DNA from: CAVTLG01 sp963735495
Lineage (GTDB): Bacteria; Chloroflexota; Ktedonobacteria; Ktedonobacterales; Ktedonobacteraceae
NCBI GenBank assembly: GCA_963735495.1
Contig: CAVTLG010000014.1
Span: 1-64,000 of the forward strand
Direction: 5' to 3'
DNA: 64,000 nt
Part shown: in pieces, positions 36,391 to 44,923 of the stretch
Numbering within the stretch: the first letter of the stretch is position 1
How the letters are laid out: the number at the start of each line of letters is the position of its first letter
Position numbers and translations under genes: made by a program
Notes under the pieces: model-generated
What the model saw: only the letters and a program-made list of their open reading frames with translations
Told to the model about the DNA's origin: nothing
The model's database searches: none

Positions 36391-37386
36391 ATGATGGAAA
36401 CAAACGCAAGCATCTTGCCATCTGGTTTTACGGTCCGTCGTCAGGTAGTAGAAGATCTGCCTGCCTTAACCGAGCTGGCCAGAGTGTGCGAGGCCGAGGA
36501 TGATGGCACGCCAGAAACAACCCTGGAAGAGCTGCGGTTCACCTGGCAGTCGTCTTTTTTTGATCCACTGACCGATGCCTGGACAGTCTTAGCGCCTGAG
36601 GGACAGCTTGTTGGCTCTGTAGCCGTCGTCCATTATCACCCGACGCGTTTGAATGCGTACGGGGATGTACATCCGGCTTACCGTGGTCGAGGTATCGGGA
36701 CGTACCTGTTGCAACTGGCAGAGGAGCGTGCGTACCAGCTTATGTCAGTTGCTCCGGCAGGAACACGGGTCGTGTTCACGGCGGCTAAAAGCGCTAACAA
36801 CGTTACTGCTCAGCGTCTGTTTGAGCAGCATGGCATGCAGGTCGTACGGAGCTTCTGGCGTATGGCGATTGAGCTAAACGTCCCACCACCCGCCGCGCAG
36901 TGGGATGCAGGTATTCAACTGCGTCCCTTTACGCTCGACATGATGCAAGCCGTGTATGAGGCCGACGAAGAGGCCTTCAAGGACCATTGGAGTCACCTGC
37001 CGCTTTCGTTTGAGGATTGGCAGTACTGGTCAGTGCAGCGCGAGAATTTCGACCCGTCATGGTGGTTTCTGGCTATGGACGGGGATGAAATCGCTGGCTT
37101 TGCGCTGTGCGAGGATGCAAAAGAGAACGGTGGCTGGGTACAGGTCCTGGGTGTACGGCGACTCTGGCGACGGAGAGGCATTGGGCTGGCTCTGCTGTAT
37201 CATGCCTTCGCGGAATTTTATCGTCGTGGTATATGTGACGTCTACCTGGGCGTCGATGCGCAAAGTCTGACGGGAGCAACGCGATTATACGAGCGTGCTG
37301 GCATGCACGTTGATCGACAATCAAATCGCTATGTGAAGGAGTTGCGAGCAGGTAAGGAGTTAAGTATACAGTCGCTAGAAGCCTAG
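36391..37386 (+). CDS. Tandem GNAT acetyltransferase
   Basis: 331 residues with two GNAT folds. The first has VHPAYRGRGIGTYLLQLAEERA near residue 95; the second has VLGVRRLWRRRGIGLALLYHAFAEF near 250 with the acyl-CoA loop R-R-G-I-G. Tandem GNAT proteins of this kind often include mycothiol-synthase-like or antibiotic-modifying enzymes; the substrate cannot be told. GGGAGGAAG precedes ATG 36391, so the upstream in-frame ATG at 36337 is not used. Confidence 0.88.
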   Translation: MMETNASILPSGFTVRRQVVEDLPALTELARVCEAEDDGTPETTLEELRFTWQSSFFDPLTDAWTVLAPEGQLVGSVAVVHYHPTRLNAYGDVHPAYRGRGIGTYLLQLAEERAYQLMSVAPAGTRVVFTAAKSANNVTAQRLFEQHGMQVVRSFWRMAIELNVPPPAAQWDAGIQLRPFTLDMMQAVYEADEEAFKDHWSHLPLSFEDWQYWSVQRENFDPSWWFLAMDGDEIAGFALCEDAKENGGWVQVLGVRRLWRRRGIGLALLYHAFAEFYRRGICDVYLGVDAQSLTGATRLYERAGMHVDRQSNRYVKELRAGKELSIQSLEA

Positions 37387-37456
37387 TTGCGCGTATTTAC
37401 CTGCTCATACCCATATGCATTCAGAAACGAAGCTGACGCTTCACCCTCTTAAACGG

Positions 37457-37562
37457 TCAGAAACGAGGCGATCTCCTTTCTGACACATGAGCGCGCTAGC
37501 GCTAGAGGCGGTAGCCTCGTTTGTGTCAGTAGTAAGAGTACCGCCTCTAGCCTTCGGCTCAT
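37457..37562 (+). promoter_or_regulatory. Overlapping inverted repeats upstream of GNAT gene
   Basis: Several complementary pairs in about 106 bases: TCAGAAA/TTTCTGA (37457-37463, 37477-37483); AAACGAGGC/GCCTCGTTT (37461-37469, 37514-37522); CTGACACA/TGTGTCAG (37480-37487, 37522-37529); GCTAGAGGCGGTA/TACCGCCTCTAGC (37501-37513, 37539-37551); ATGAGC/GCTCAT (37487-37492, 37557-37562). Some exclude each other, as in an attenuator or switching leader of the gene at 37613. Confidence 0.55.
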
Positions 37563-37612
37563 CTGAATGAAAGGAAATAGCATCTCGTTCTCCATAAGGC
37601 AGCCAGGGAGGT

Positions 37613-38311
37613 ATGATGCATGCCTCCCGAGAAGAACGGAGAAGACTGACTGTGTTAATTATGCGTTTCCATAACTTATCTGCGCGTGCGCCACGGCTTG
37701 CTGACGTCTGTGCTGTAGCCAGCTTGCTAATTGCTTGTGATAGTGCTGAAGCTGGTATCATCGATGCTAGCGAAGAGGGTTTGTTGCATCGGTGGCAGGT
37801 GCAGGATTTTTCGCTCCAGAGTGATGCCTGGGTGATTGTCACAAACTGTGATCAGATCGTTGGATATGCTGATGTACGTGGCAAGGATGACGGTGAGTTC
37901 AGGGCGTTGCTGCGTGTGCATGCTGACTATCGGCACCGGGGTATCGAGCTATTGCTGCTCTGGCTGATTGAAGAGCGCATACGTCAAGCCATGCAATATA
38001 TCCCTGTGCAGTGCGCTGTAGCGTTAAGTGCCATTCTGAGTGCTTGTGACCAGGATCAACATGCGGTCTTTGCAAGTGAAGGCTATGCATTGCGACGGCG
38101 TTTCTGGCGTCTGGGCCTTGTAAGCGAGGAGAACTTGCAGGGTGATCAGCTCAATATAGACCTGATGGCGGAGACCGACCGTTTAGATATCCCATCTGCG
38201 GCTGGACGTACAGGTATGTATGTTGCCCGTCAGTATATGCTCTATCAGAAAGAGTTGCGACCTTGTAGTCAAGGCGAAGAGCACAGCGCCCTGTGCATGC
38301 AGTCGCTGTAA
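37613..38311 (+). CDS. GNAT-like acetyltransferase, diverged
   Basis: 232 residues, weakly GNAT-like: VIVTNCDQIVGYADVRGKDDGEFRALLRVHADYRHRGIELLLLWLIEERI has the beta4 strand and a degenerate R-x-x-G-x loop (YRHRGIEL). The C-terminal AAGRTGMYVARQYMLYQKELRP matches the ending style of the preceding tandem GNAT (ERAGMHVDRQSNRYVKEL). Likely a diverged duplicate of its neighbour, perhaps with altered substrate. GGGAGGT abuts the ATG pair at 37613/37616. Confidence 0.65.
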   Translation: MMHASREERRRLTVLIMRFHNLSARAPRLADVCAVASLLIACDSAEAGIIDASEEGLLHRWQVQDFSLQSDAWVIVTNCDQIVGYADVRGKDDGEFRALLRVHADYRHRGIELLLLWLIEERIRQAMQYIPVQCAVALSAILSACDQDQHAVFASEGYALRRRFWRLGLVSEENLQGDQLNIDLMAETDRLDIPSAAGRTGMYVARQYMLYQKELRPCSQGEEHSALCMQSL

Positions 38312-38348
38312 AGAAGCTGTTTGCTGGACAGCATGGAGTAGAATCAAA

Positions 38349-38379
38349 GGGAGCGCTGTGCATATGTCACAGCGCTCCC
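38349..38379 (+). terminator. Perfect 12-bp hairpin
   Basis: GGGAGCGCTGTG (38349-38360) and CACAGCGCTCCC (38368-38379) with a 7-base loop, just after the GNAT gene. Likely terminator though without T run. Confidence 0.6.
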
Positions 38380-38479
38380 GTATGGTACACATATCAGCGC
38401 CTGGAGCCTTGCCGTGTTGTCTGTTAGTGGGGACAACTTTGCGCTGTGGCGTCGTTTTTGTTACCATTCTGTGCTTCAC

Positions 38480-38753
38480 GTAGTCCTAGTTAGTTAGGAA
38501 CCTCATAGCTGAGAAGCTAGGGGCTTGTTTCGGCAAGCCCATCCTGACCAGTCTTTGCTTGGAAACAAGCTCCGTTCGGGAAGAAATAGGTACCAATCCG
38601 TACGAGGCCAGCGGGTTGCTCTACGGTTGCAGTTTAAACATTTGGAGAGGGTGAAGAACGTGATTGCAACGCCAAACCTTCCACGGAACATTGACGAGGC
38701 CACCATCACCTACGCAAGTAGAGGCTCTGAAAAGAGCAAAGAGAGACCAATTA
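38480..38753 (+). ncRNA. Omega-RNA-like (HEARO) leader of IscB locus
   Basis: About 270 structured non-coding bases directly before the IscB-type ORF, the place where the omega guide RNA of OMEGA systems lies. Stems seen: CCTA/TAGG (38485-38498), TAGCT/AGCTA (38506-38519), GGGCTTG/CAAGCCC (38521-38540), followed by a GTTCGGGAAGAAAT and GGTACC...GTACGAGGCC region resembling known HEARO RNAs. In IscB systems the guide is at the 5' end, so it would come from sequence just left of about 38480. Boundaries are approximate. Confidence 0.6.
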
Positions 38754-39191
38754 ATGTCCAACGTCTTTGTCATCGACACGTGCAAGAGACCGCTTGATCC
38801 GGTGCATCCTGGTCGCGCGAGGCTCTTGCTCAAAGAGGGAAAAGCAGCGGTCTACCGTCGCTATCCTTTTTGCATCATCCTGAAAACAGAAGTGATCGAG
38901 TCAGCAGTGCAGCCACTGCGGATCAAGCTTGATCCAGGCTCTCGTACGACGGCCAAAGGGAACAAAAAGGTGCAAGGCTTTCAAACAGGCGATATCGTCA
39001 AAGCCATAGTCACTACTGGCACCAAGAAGGGCACCTACATCGGACGAGTAGCGGTTCGCTCCACAGGATCATTCAATGTGAGAACTCCCACACAAACCGT
39101 TCAGGGGATCAACCATCGTTCTTGCCATATGCTGCATCGTAGCGATGGCTATCGTTACGCAAAAGGAGGTGTACTTCCTCCCTATGCCTGA
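38754..39191 (+). pseudogene. iscB: IscB with in-frame deletion of the nuclease core
   Basis: 145-residue frame made of the two ends of an IscB RNA-guided nuclease. Residues 1-50 are the PLMP domain (VFVIDTCKRPLDPVHPGRARLLLKEG, AVYRRYPFCIILK). Next comes the start of RuvC-I, LRIKLDPGSRTT with the catalytic Asp. It then jumps to the C-terminal part (VQGFQTGDIVKAIV, GTYIGRVAVRSTGSFNV, VQGINHRSC..LHRSDGYRY). The bridge helix, HNH and RuvC-II/III, roughly 300 residues in normal IscB, are gone, yet the frame is kept and no stop intervenes. It cannot cut DNA. Residual RNA or DNA binding is possible but unproven. ATG 38754 matches the family start. Confidence 0.85.
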
Positions 39192-39202
39192 AGGCAGGGG
39201 TA
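39181..39202 (+). mobile_element. Right-end hairpin of IS200/IS605-like element
   Basis: TGCCTGAAGGCA (39185-39196) flanked by CCC and GGGG, containing the stop codon of the IscB frame. This is the typical right-end stem of elements carrying iscB or tnpB. No transposase TnpA is present, so the element is non-autonomous; its left end should lie near 38480. Confidence 0.6.
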
Positions 39203-39246
39203 TCCGTGCGATTATAAAAGATGAAAATTGTAGGAGGAGGCGAGGT

Positions 39247-39372
39247 ATGCATCTATTGTTGTTAGTACTGCTCATTTTGGCCATCGTTCTCATTCTAGTC
39301 GGAGCGCTCATTGGTATCATGACATTTTATAAGTCTCGTGCGGTCCATGCGGATCGCTTACCAGGCGAGTGA
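39247..39372 (+). CDS. 41-residue single-helix membrane protein
   Basis: MHLLLLVLLILAIVLILVGA continues into one hydrophobic helix with a short charged tail (YKSRAVHADRLPGE). TAGGAGGAGG precedes the ATG, a very strong ribosome site. It ends 12 bases before the MFS gene, so it is probably co-transcribed and may assist that transporter. Unknown family. Confidence 0.6.
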   Translation: MHLLLLVLLILAIVLILVGALIGIMTFYKSRAVHADRLPGE

Positions 39373-39384
39373 GGATTTTCTGTG

Positions 39385-40680
39385 ATGAATCGGCGTTCGG
39401 TCGCTCCTTTGCTCATTGGTACCTGGTTGTTACGCACAAATTCTGGGGCCAACACTATCGTGTTAGGGCTTTTGCTAGCGCAGATTGTGACCCATGCCAG
39501 GCACACGATTTCCAGTGTGCAGGTAGGGTTATTGCCTGTGGCTTTTTATTGTACGGAACTGGCGCTTGCGCCGTTGATGGGCAGTCTGAGTGATCGTTGG
39601 GGACGCCGCAAATTTTTAATTGCGGGACCGTTTTTTGGTTTCATGCAGGCGCTCCTGCTTTTCTTTACGCCACTCAACAATCCATTGCCTTACCTGCTGG
39701 CTTTACAGATGCTGGCTGGCATATCCAGCGCCATGATGACTCCTGTGGTGCTTGGCTATCTGGCTGATTTTACGGTGCAGGACCAGGCTGGCCGTATGCG
39801 TCTCATGAGTTTGTACGAACTGGTGACGAGTGGAGGCATTGCGTTTGGCACGGTGGCTGGCGGGCTCTTATGGGGTCGCCTGGGTCGTTCGGTGTTCTTC
39901 TTACTGGCCTGCTTTTATATAGCTGTCTCTGTCTGTATGGCGCTTGCTCCTGTGGTGAAGCAAGAACTGCACAGGGCATCTGTGGGACTCACAGCAAGAC
40001 GATATTGGCGTGTGCTGCGTATGCCGCGCCTCTTCATCTTCATGCCGGCGTGGCTCTGTATCTGTGCGTTGCTGGGCGTCTGGTTCAGTTCGCAACTCAC
40101 GTTCATCCTCTCGCGTCCTGATAACAATCATCCGCACCAGGTCCTGCTGGGGAGTATGAGCGGGCATGCAGGCGCGCTCCATCTGGGACTGATTCTTGGG
40201 GGCTATGTGCTTTTTTTCTCGTTGTGCCTGTTATTCTGGGCTTTTTTTCTCACGCGTGTCTCGCGGGTGCGACTGATGTTTACCTCTGTGGTGGGCATCT
40301 ATCTGGCCTGTGTTGCGCTGTTTGGTATCAACCATCGAGGCGCTGGTAATAACTGGCTGCTCTTTATCTGGATACCTATTATGCTGATAGGTATTTTCGC
40401 CGAGACCAGCTTTGCGCCTGCCGCCCTGGCGTACCTGGCCGATATTTCAGAGGACGTGGCTCGCGAGCGCGGACTGGTGATGGGACTTTATTCCATCGTC
40501 TTAGGCGTGGGACAAATCCTGGGCAACGGCCTGGGCGGCCTTTTTGTGCATCGCTTTGGCTTTGACGGCTTAATTTATCTTACCGCCTTGCTGGCGGCTG
40601 TTGCACTTATCTCGCTGCTGTGGCTTTTCGGTCGGGACAAACGCTTTCATAAGCGTGTTTTTCAACAACCTCTGTGTTGA
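39385..40680 (+). CDS. Major facilitator superfamily transporter
   Basis: About 431 residues with around twelve membrane helices. The MFS loop 2-3 motif is GSLSDRWGRRKFLIAG, and the internal repeat appears as ISEDVARERGLVMGLYSIVLGVGQILGNGLGG. Drug or metabolite exporter type; substrate unknown. GTG at 39382 or ATG at 39385 can start it. Follows the 41-residue membrane protein. Confidence 0.9.
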   Translation: MNRRSVAPLLIGTWLLRTNSGANTIVLGLLLAQIVTHARHTISSVQVGLLPVAFYCTELALAPLMGSLSDRWGRRKFLIAGPFFGFMQALLLFFTPLNNPLPYLLALQMLAGISSAMMTPVVLGYLADFTVQDQAGRMRLMSLYELVTSGGIAFGTVAGGLLWGRLGRSVFFLLACFYIAVSVCMALAPVVKQELHRASVGLTARRYWRVLRMPRLFIFMPAWLCICALLGVWFSSQLTFILSRPDNNHPHQVLLGSMSGHAGALHLGLILGGYVLFFSLCLLFWAFFLTRVSRVRLMFTSVVGIYLACVALFGINHRGAGNNWLLFIWIPIMLIGIFAETSFAPAALAYLADISEDVARERGLVMGLYSIVLGVGQILGNGLGGLFVHRFGFDGLIYLTALLAAVALISLLWLFGRDKRFHKRVFQQPLC

Positions 40681-40681
40681 G

Positions 40682-41053
40682 CTACTCTGTTAGCGCTTGA
40701 ATAAACTCCATACGATTGCCAAATGGATCACGCGTCTCGAAGCGTACGTAGCCTGGAATGGGGATGCCCTCTAACATCGGGTAGCCCTTTTCTTGTAGTC
40801 GTGCGCGCCAGGTGGACAGATCCGTCACTTGATAAGCCAGGTGCGCTTTGGTGGCTGTACGTTCCACGCCATCCTCGCTACCTACGTGCGCCTGTCGATC
40901 ACCAACTTGCAGCCAGAAGCCGCCGCGACCCTGTAATGACGCTGGTTTGGCGATTTCGGGAAGTCCAAGCAGGTGGCAATAGAACTGCCGCGCCTGCTCT
41001 TCGGCTCCACGGGGAATGGTAATCTGAGCGTGATGAAGACCGATGATCGTCAT
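40682..41053 (-). CDS. VOC family (glyoxalase-like) protein
   Basis: About 123 residues in one vicinal-oxygen-chelate fold. HHAQITIPRGAEEQARQFYCHLLGL opens it and RFETRDPFGNRMEFIQ closes it with the usual metal-ligand Glu. Members are glyoxalases, dioxygenases or resistance proteins; this one cannot be assigned further. ATG 41053 chosen (AAGGA 12 bases upstream); ATG 41074 has no ribosome site. Convergent with the MFS gene, 1 base apart. Confidence 0.88.
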   Translation of the reverse strand: MTIIGLHHAQITIPRGAEEQARQFYCHLLGLPEIAKPASLQGRGGFWLQVGDRQAHVGSEDGVERTATKAHLAYQVTDLSTWRARLQEKGYPMLEGIPIPGYVRFETRDPFGNRMEFIQALTE

Positions 41054-41141
41054 AGTGTTTATATTTCCTTGCATTCAGATGAGAAATGTGCCGCAGCACA
41101 GTTCTAGCCACGAGCGTGGCGTTTCTGAATGCCTATGGGTT

Positions 41142-41639
41142 TTACCGTCCGCGTACGATACGTTCAATTTCACGTTTTACATCGCGCTCGGCGATCGCTT
41201 CGCGCTTATCGTAGAGCTTTCTACCGCGACAGAGGCCCAGTTCAATCTTTGCGCGTCCACCTTTCAGGTACAGCTTGAGTGGAATCAGCGTCAGACCTTT
41301 TGTGGCCACTTTTTCGAGCAATTGCTCAATCTCACGTTTATGCAGGAGCAACTTGCGTGTGCGCATTGGCTCATGGTTATAGCGATTGCCATGCTCATAG
41401 ACGGCAATATTCGCATTCTCCAACCATATTTCGCCGTGGCGTGCCATGGCATAGGAGCCACGCAATTGCACCTTGCCCTCGCGAATGGACTTAATCTCAG
41501 TGCCTACCAATGAGATGCCAGCCTCGACTGTGCGCTCCACCTCATAATCGTGATAGGCCTGTCGGTTCACCGTAATCACTTTGATCGGCTCGTGGGCAGG
41601 TGGTGCCTGCTCTTTTTTCGCCGTTGTTTGTTTTGCCAT
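41142..41639 (-). CDS. smpB: SsrA-binding protein SmpB
   Basis: Binds tmRNA and guides it to stalled ribosomes for trans-translation. YHDYEVERTVEAGISLVGTEIKSIREGKVQLRGSYA, RTRKLLLHKREIEQL, LIPLKLYLKGGRAKIELGLCRGRKLYDKREAI and the basic C-terminal tail RDVKREIERIVRGR are all typical. 165 residues from ATG 41639, which has AAAGGAG upstream; the N-terminal Lys/Gln/Ala-rich extension of about 20 residues is extra. ssrA was not found in the window. Confidence 0.96.
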   Translation of the reverse strand: MAKQTTAKKEQAPPAHEPIKVITVNRQAYHDYEVERTVEAGISLVGTEIKSIREGKVQLRGSYAMARHGEIWLENANIAVYEHGNRYNHEPMRTRKLLLHKREIEQLLEKVATKGLTLIPLKLYLKGGRAKIELGLCRGRKLYDKREAIAERDVKREIERIVRGR

Positions 41640-42096
41640 GAAAAAAACTCCTTTATGTAGGAAAGGACGTTTATCTGCTATATTAATGTATGTAAAATAC
41701 CATGCATATAGCAGGAACACCGTGTTGAGCGGGATCTCTCTCTGTGTTAGAAAGTATCCAGGTAGCCAAGTTATTTTACCACAGACGTGCCAGGTATGCC
41801 GCCGCTTCAGCGCTTTATATGGTGGAAATATACCAGATCAGGAGCTGAAATCCCAGGAGATATATGCTATTTCTATAGTTCTCGTTAAATACCGATTTTC
41901 AGTTCATTTGTCGGGAATTAGTAGAGCTACATTAAGCGGCGAAGGTCTCCTTGTGGTAGAACCACGCTAAGTGGTGGACAAGCTCAAAATAAGAGCCAGA
42001 TTTGAGCACGAATCCACCAACCTCCACCGGTTAAGTGGCTGTATCCAGTTATGCCTTTTTGTGATTTTGCAACTTAGTTATTAAGGAGAAGCTACA
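41640..42096. other. Intergenic region
   Basis: No ORF supported. AT content rises toward the next gene. The hairpin at 41972-42019 is the only clear structure. Confidence 0.4.
41972..42019 (+). promoter_or_regulatory. Two-step hairpin upstream of secreted protein gene
   Basis: TGGTGGA (41972-41978) pairs with TCCACCA (42013-42019) and inside it GCTCAAA (41982-41988) with TTTGAGC (42001-42007). A GTGGT/ACCAC stem lies just left. Could be a leader-RNA element or a transcription stop before the gene at 42097. Confidence 0.4.
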
Positions 42097-42663
42097 GTGA
42101 TCAAAACTCTTCACACTACCACGAGAAACTTTTTGTCTATTCGGCTTCTAGCGTGCTTTGCTGTACTTTGTCTGAGTTTTGTAGGGGCATCCTCTGCTTT
42201 TGCCGCTACTTATGTCTCCCCTGATGCTATTACGGTCAACTGTCTCGAAGAAAGTGCAGGTATCACAAGTGTTGGGTCCGACGAGGTGGAGTATTATGGT
42301 TCGACTACAAACGCTTGTGGTGTTACCGTTGATAATGCTAGACAGAATATGATCATGACTAATGGTTGTGAAGGTTTAGCAACCACCTCAAGTGAGGCAA
42401 CGAACACCTTTACAATACCTGCCGGAGACTATGATGGGGCGGACTACATAGGCCGAGAAGGTTGCGTTTATTGCGACTACACAGATAACATCTTGACAGG
42501 TCACTCGTATCCGAATTTTACAGTGGTTTTGACCGTTAGTGCCATAGGAGGCTACAAGCTAGGTTCACAGACCATTATTGCTGCTGACACCGGTGCTGTT
42601 ACTGCATCATATCTTATTCACAATACTGGCTTATATGCACCTAACTGCCCAATCGTGGAATAA
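42097..42663 (+). CDS. Secreted hypothetical protein
   Basis: 188 residues beginning with a signal peptide (RLLACFAVLCLSFVGASSAFA, cut near residue 36-37). The mature part is Thr/Ala/Gly-rich with several Cys (VNCLEE, NACGV, NGCEG, GCVYCDY, PNCPI) suggesting disulfides outside the cell. GTG start at 42097 with AAGGAG 8 bases upstream. No family recognised. Lower GC than the housekeeping genes; possibly acquired. Confidence 0.7.
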   Translation: MIKTLHTTTRNFLSIRLLACFAVLCLSFVGASSAFAATYVSPDAITVNCLEESAGITSVGSDEVEYYGSTTNACGVTVDNARQNMIMTNGCEGLATTSSEATNTFTIPAGDYDGADYIGREGCVYCDYTDNILTGHSYPNFTVVLTVSAIGGYKLGSQTIIAADTGAVTASYLIHNTGLYAPNCPIVE

Positions 42664-42910
42664 TCTTCCTATAGGAGTAGTAACTGTGATCGAGTGTTCG
42701 AACATTGCTCTCACAGAGATTGTTGTGAGGTGATAGATACTCCTCCAAATGAGCACATAAGTCACGCCAGATATTACCAAAGCTGAGTTAGACACCACCA
42801 TCTCTCCTGAGGTAAACTTGAAATGCAGTCTATGCTGCGCGTAGCCGAAGGAGGGATATCCTCGAATTTTCAGATTGTTCAGATATATTTCCCTGAAAGG
42901 AAGTGCGTCG

Positions 42911-43588
42911 ATGCGTGCAATGAATCCAAAACAAGCAGTTATTCAGGCAATAACTAATCCCGATCCTCAAGCAAAGAGAGAAGAAAGGGGTATGCTGGCT
43001 AAACCTGAAAGTGTTATATTCTTAAAAGAGAAAGATCTCCAATATGTGTATGCATGTGTAGTGAGTTATATAAGCACTAATGATCAAAAATGGTATAATA
43101 CAATTTTTGTTACAAAAAAAACAGATGGTTCATTTACCAGGCAGTCTGAAGCTGGTTGTAAGGCAGAGAACCGTTTCTCCGCAGATAAAGGAACTCAAGA
43201 GATGTATCAGCATCAACCGTGGCTTCGTATATCAGGCGGAGGGGGGGGAACAGTAATACAAACGATGGCACAAAGGGAATCAATAGGGGAGAAAACCGTA
43301 CAGGAAACGATAGAAGGAGGTGTGACAAAACGGACCGTGAAGGTTGGTAGTTCAAAATTCTCTGACCCGATAGTGGATGTATCTGACTATCGTTTCTGGG
43401 TTGGCTACCTTACTACGAACGGTCAGGATGTTGCAAGTGTACGTATGATACCTCATGTGGGGCCTGTAGAAGAAGATGAGGTTCAGGATAACACGGTCTT
43501 ATTCCTCGGTAAGTATTCTGCTCCCATAACCTTTGAATTTTATAGTCCCTCACACGCTTTGATTGCTACTCAGTTCAAGGATATCTAG
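42911..43588 (+). CDS. Hypothetical protein
   Basis: 225 residues, no known domain. Starts MRAMNPKQAVIQAITNPDPQAKRE with AAAGGA upstream of ATG 42911. The middle reads as beta strands (VYACVVSYISTNDQKWYNTIFVTKK), with a Gly run (ISGGGGGTVIQT). No signal peptide or membrane helix. In the lower-GC accessory stretch; function unknown. Confidence 0.65.
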   Translation: MRAMNPKQAVIQAITNPDPQAKREERGMLAKPESVIFLKEKDLQYVYACVVSYISTNDQKWYNTIFVTKKTDGSFTRQSEAGCKAENRFSADKGTQEMYQHQPWLRISGGGGGTVIQTMAQRESIGEKTVQETIEGGVTKRTVKVGSSKFSDPIVDVSDYRFWVGYLTTNGQDVASVRMIPHVGPVEEDEVQDNTVLFLGKYSAPITFEFYSPSHALIATQFKDI

Positions 43589-43601
43589 CTGGAGATAAGC
43601 C

Positions 43602-43709
43602 CTATAGACTGTAAATTCTAACACTAGGGAAGCCCATCTTTTGCGCGGCTGCAACTGCCTGTTCTGTGCTGCGGTAGTGGCTTACGCGAGAATGATAGCC
43701 CTTTCGAGA
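43602..43709 (-). pseudogene. Coding remnant
   Basis: 35 codons between stops reading GYHSRVSHYRSTEQAVAAAQK, then MGFPSVRIYSL, a convincing helix-strand protein end without any start. Probably the tail of a lost gene. Confidence 0.3.
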
Positions 43710-43884
43710 TTATAGCGATGGAGAAAGAGGCTCAGACAGACGATATGTATGAGTGTTAATTTGGAGAAAGAGGGTGTTTTACAAACAAAGCGACCAAGAC
43801 GTTGTCGTAGTGTATTATTTCAGCGCTCGACATGCGCCGTTTCTCCTGTTTCCTTTGGGTTCAGAATGAAATAGGATATTGACG

Positions 43885-43905
43885 AAGGCCCGCAAGGGCC
43901 TTTTT
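43885..43905 (+). terminator. Rho-independent terminator
   Basis: GGCCC (43887-43891), GCAA tetraloop, GGGCC (43896-43900), then TTTTT; the A residues before it allow bidirectional use, also ending the minus-strand TIR gene. Confidence 0.8.
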
Positions 43906-43973
43906 CGTTATCCTTCCCAACGGACCCAATGTCCATTCTTCTTGCAAGAGGATACTACAAACCTGCGCGTGCC

Positions 43974-44450
43974 CTATGCTTTGAAGTCATGTGCAATCAT
44001 ATGACGGATATCCCAATCGACAAACCGCCACGCTTCATGTCGCTCGGGCCAGGAGGAGACAGGTTTAGGGGGTGTGCTTGCGATTGACCCAAGAGGGTGC
44101 CCTTGCAAATTGACGTAGTGCAGAGAAATAGGTATAAGAGCTGCTTTTTCCCGAGTTTTGTTTCTTTCAAATGCCTCGTGGAATTCAGCTCCAGAACAAT
44201 AGCCAGACCCAAGGAGGCCAGGACTCATCAGCAATAAAATAAGATTAGCGGCTAGCAGGCGTGGATCGATAGTCTGTGACCAATCTGTTCCCCGCTGAAC
44301 CGGGCGCTCTACCCACCCGGAGATGAATTGATCTTGTTGTAAAATAGCAAGGTAGTCCTCGAATTCCTGTTTGAGTGCCTCATCCTTCTGAGCATAGCTC
44401 AAAAAGACGCTCGCTGGTCGTTTCAGTCCTGCTGTCATTTCTGAATGCAT
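43974..44450 (-). CDS. Stand-alone TIR domain protein
   Basis: 158 residues forming a single TIR fold: ASVFLSYAQKDEALKQEFEDYLAIL, SGWVERPVQRGTDWSQTID, ANLILLLMSPGLLGSGYCSGAEFHEAFER, LIPISLHYVNLQGHPLGS. The Glu in GAEFHEAFE occupies the usual place of the NADase catalytic Glu, so NAD hydrolysis or signalling is possible, as in bacterial TIR defence proteins. AGGAGGT is 6 bases upstream of ATG 44450. No adjacent partner such as an Argonaute, NACHT or SMODS gene, so any sensor must be elsewhere. Confidence 0.82.
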   Translation of the reverse strand: MHSEMTAGLKRPASVFLSYAQKDEALKQEFEDYLAILQQDQFISGWVERPVQRGTDWSQTIDPRLLAANLILLLMSPGLLGSGYCSGAEFHEAFERNKTREKAALIPISLHYVNLQGHPLGSIASTPPKPVSSWPERHEAWRFVDWDIRHMIAHDFKA

Positions 44451-44923
44451 ATTTTACCTCCTATATAAGCATCTATCTATTAAGTGGAGTTGCTCCGTTT
44501 TTGGATGGGACTCAAACATGGAAGTTGAGTCAGTGGATATTCATCAAAATCGATGAAATATATGGAAAAAACCACACTGTATCCTTGTACCATACATTCC
44601 TTCATTTGTCAACAAATTGCAGAGCAGCCCCCAGCCACGTCAAAATTCCACCCTTGTTCTCCATAGCGTAAATACCGGCACTGAATAGCTAAATTCCTGA
44701 ACATGCGGTACAAAAGTACCGGATTGCACTAGAAATGTTCAATTTTTATGCCACGTTGCGATTACCTCTAAAGAAATACGTTGCTGTATGCAGGATATGA
44801 GAAGCTACAATTGTATTTCTAGACAGGATGCTACTGCATCGTTTATACTAGCAAGCGCGGCATAGATGTATAGGATTATGCCGATATTGAATTTTCAGGT
44901 ATGTATGCTGAAAGGAATGTATT
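44451..44923. other. AT-rich intergenic region
   Basis: Divergent spacer between the TIR gene and the protease-like gene. No ORF supported. AT-rich with candidate -10 boxes on both strands. Confidence 0.4.
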
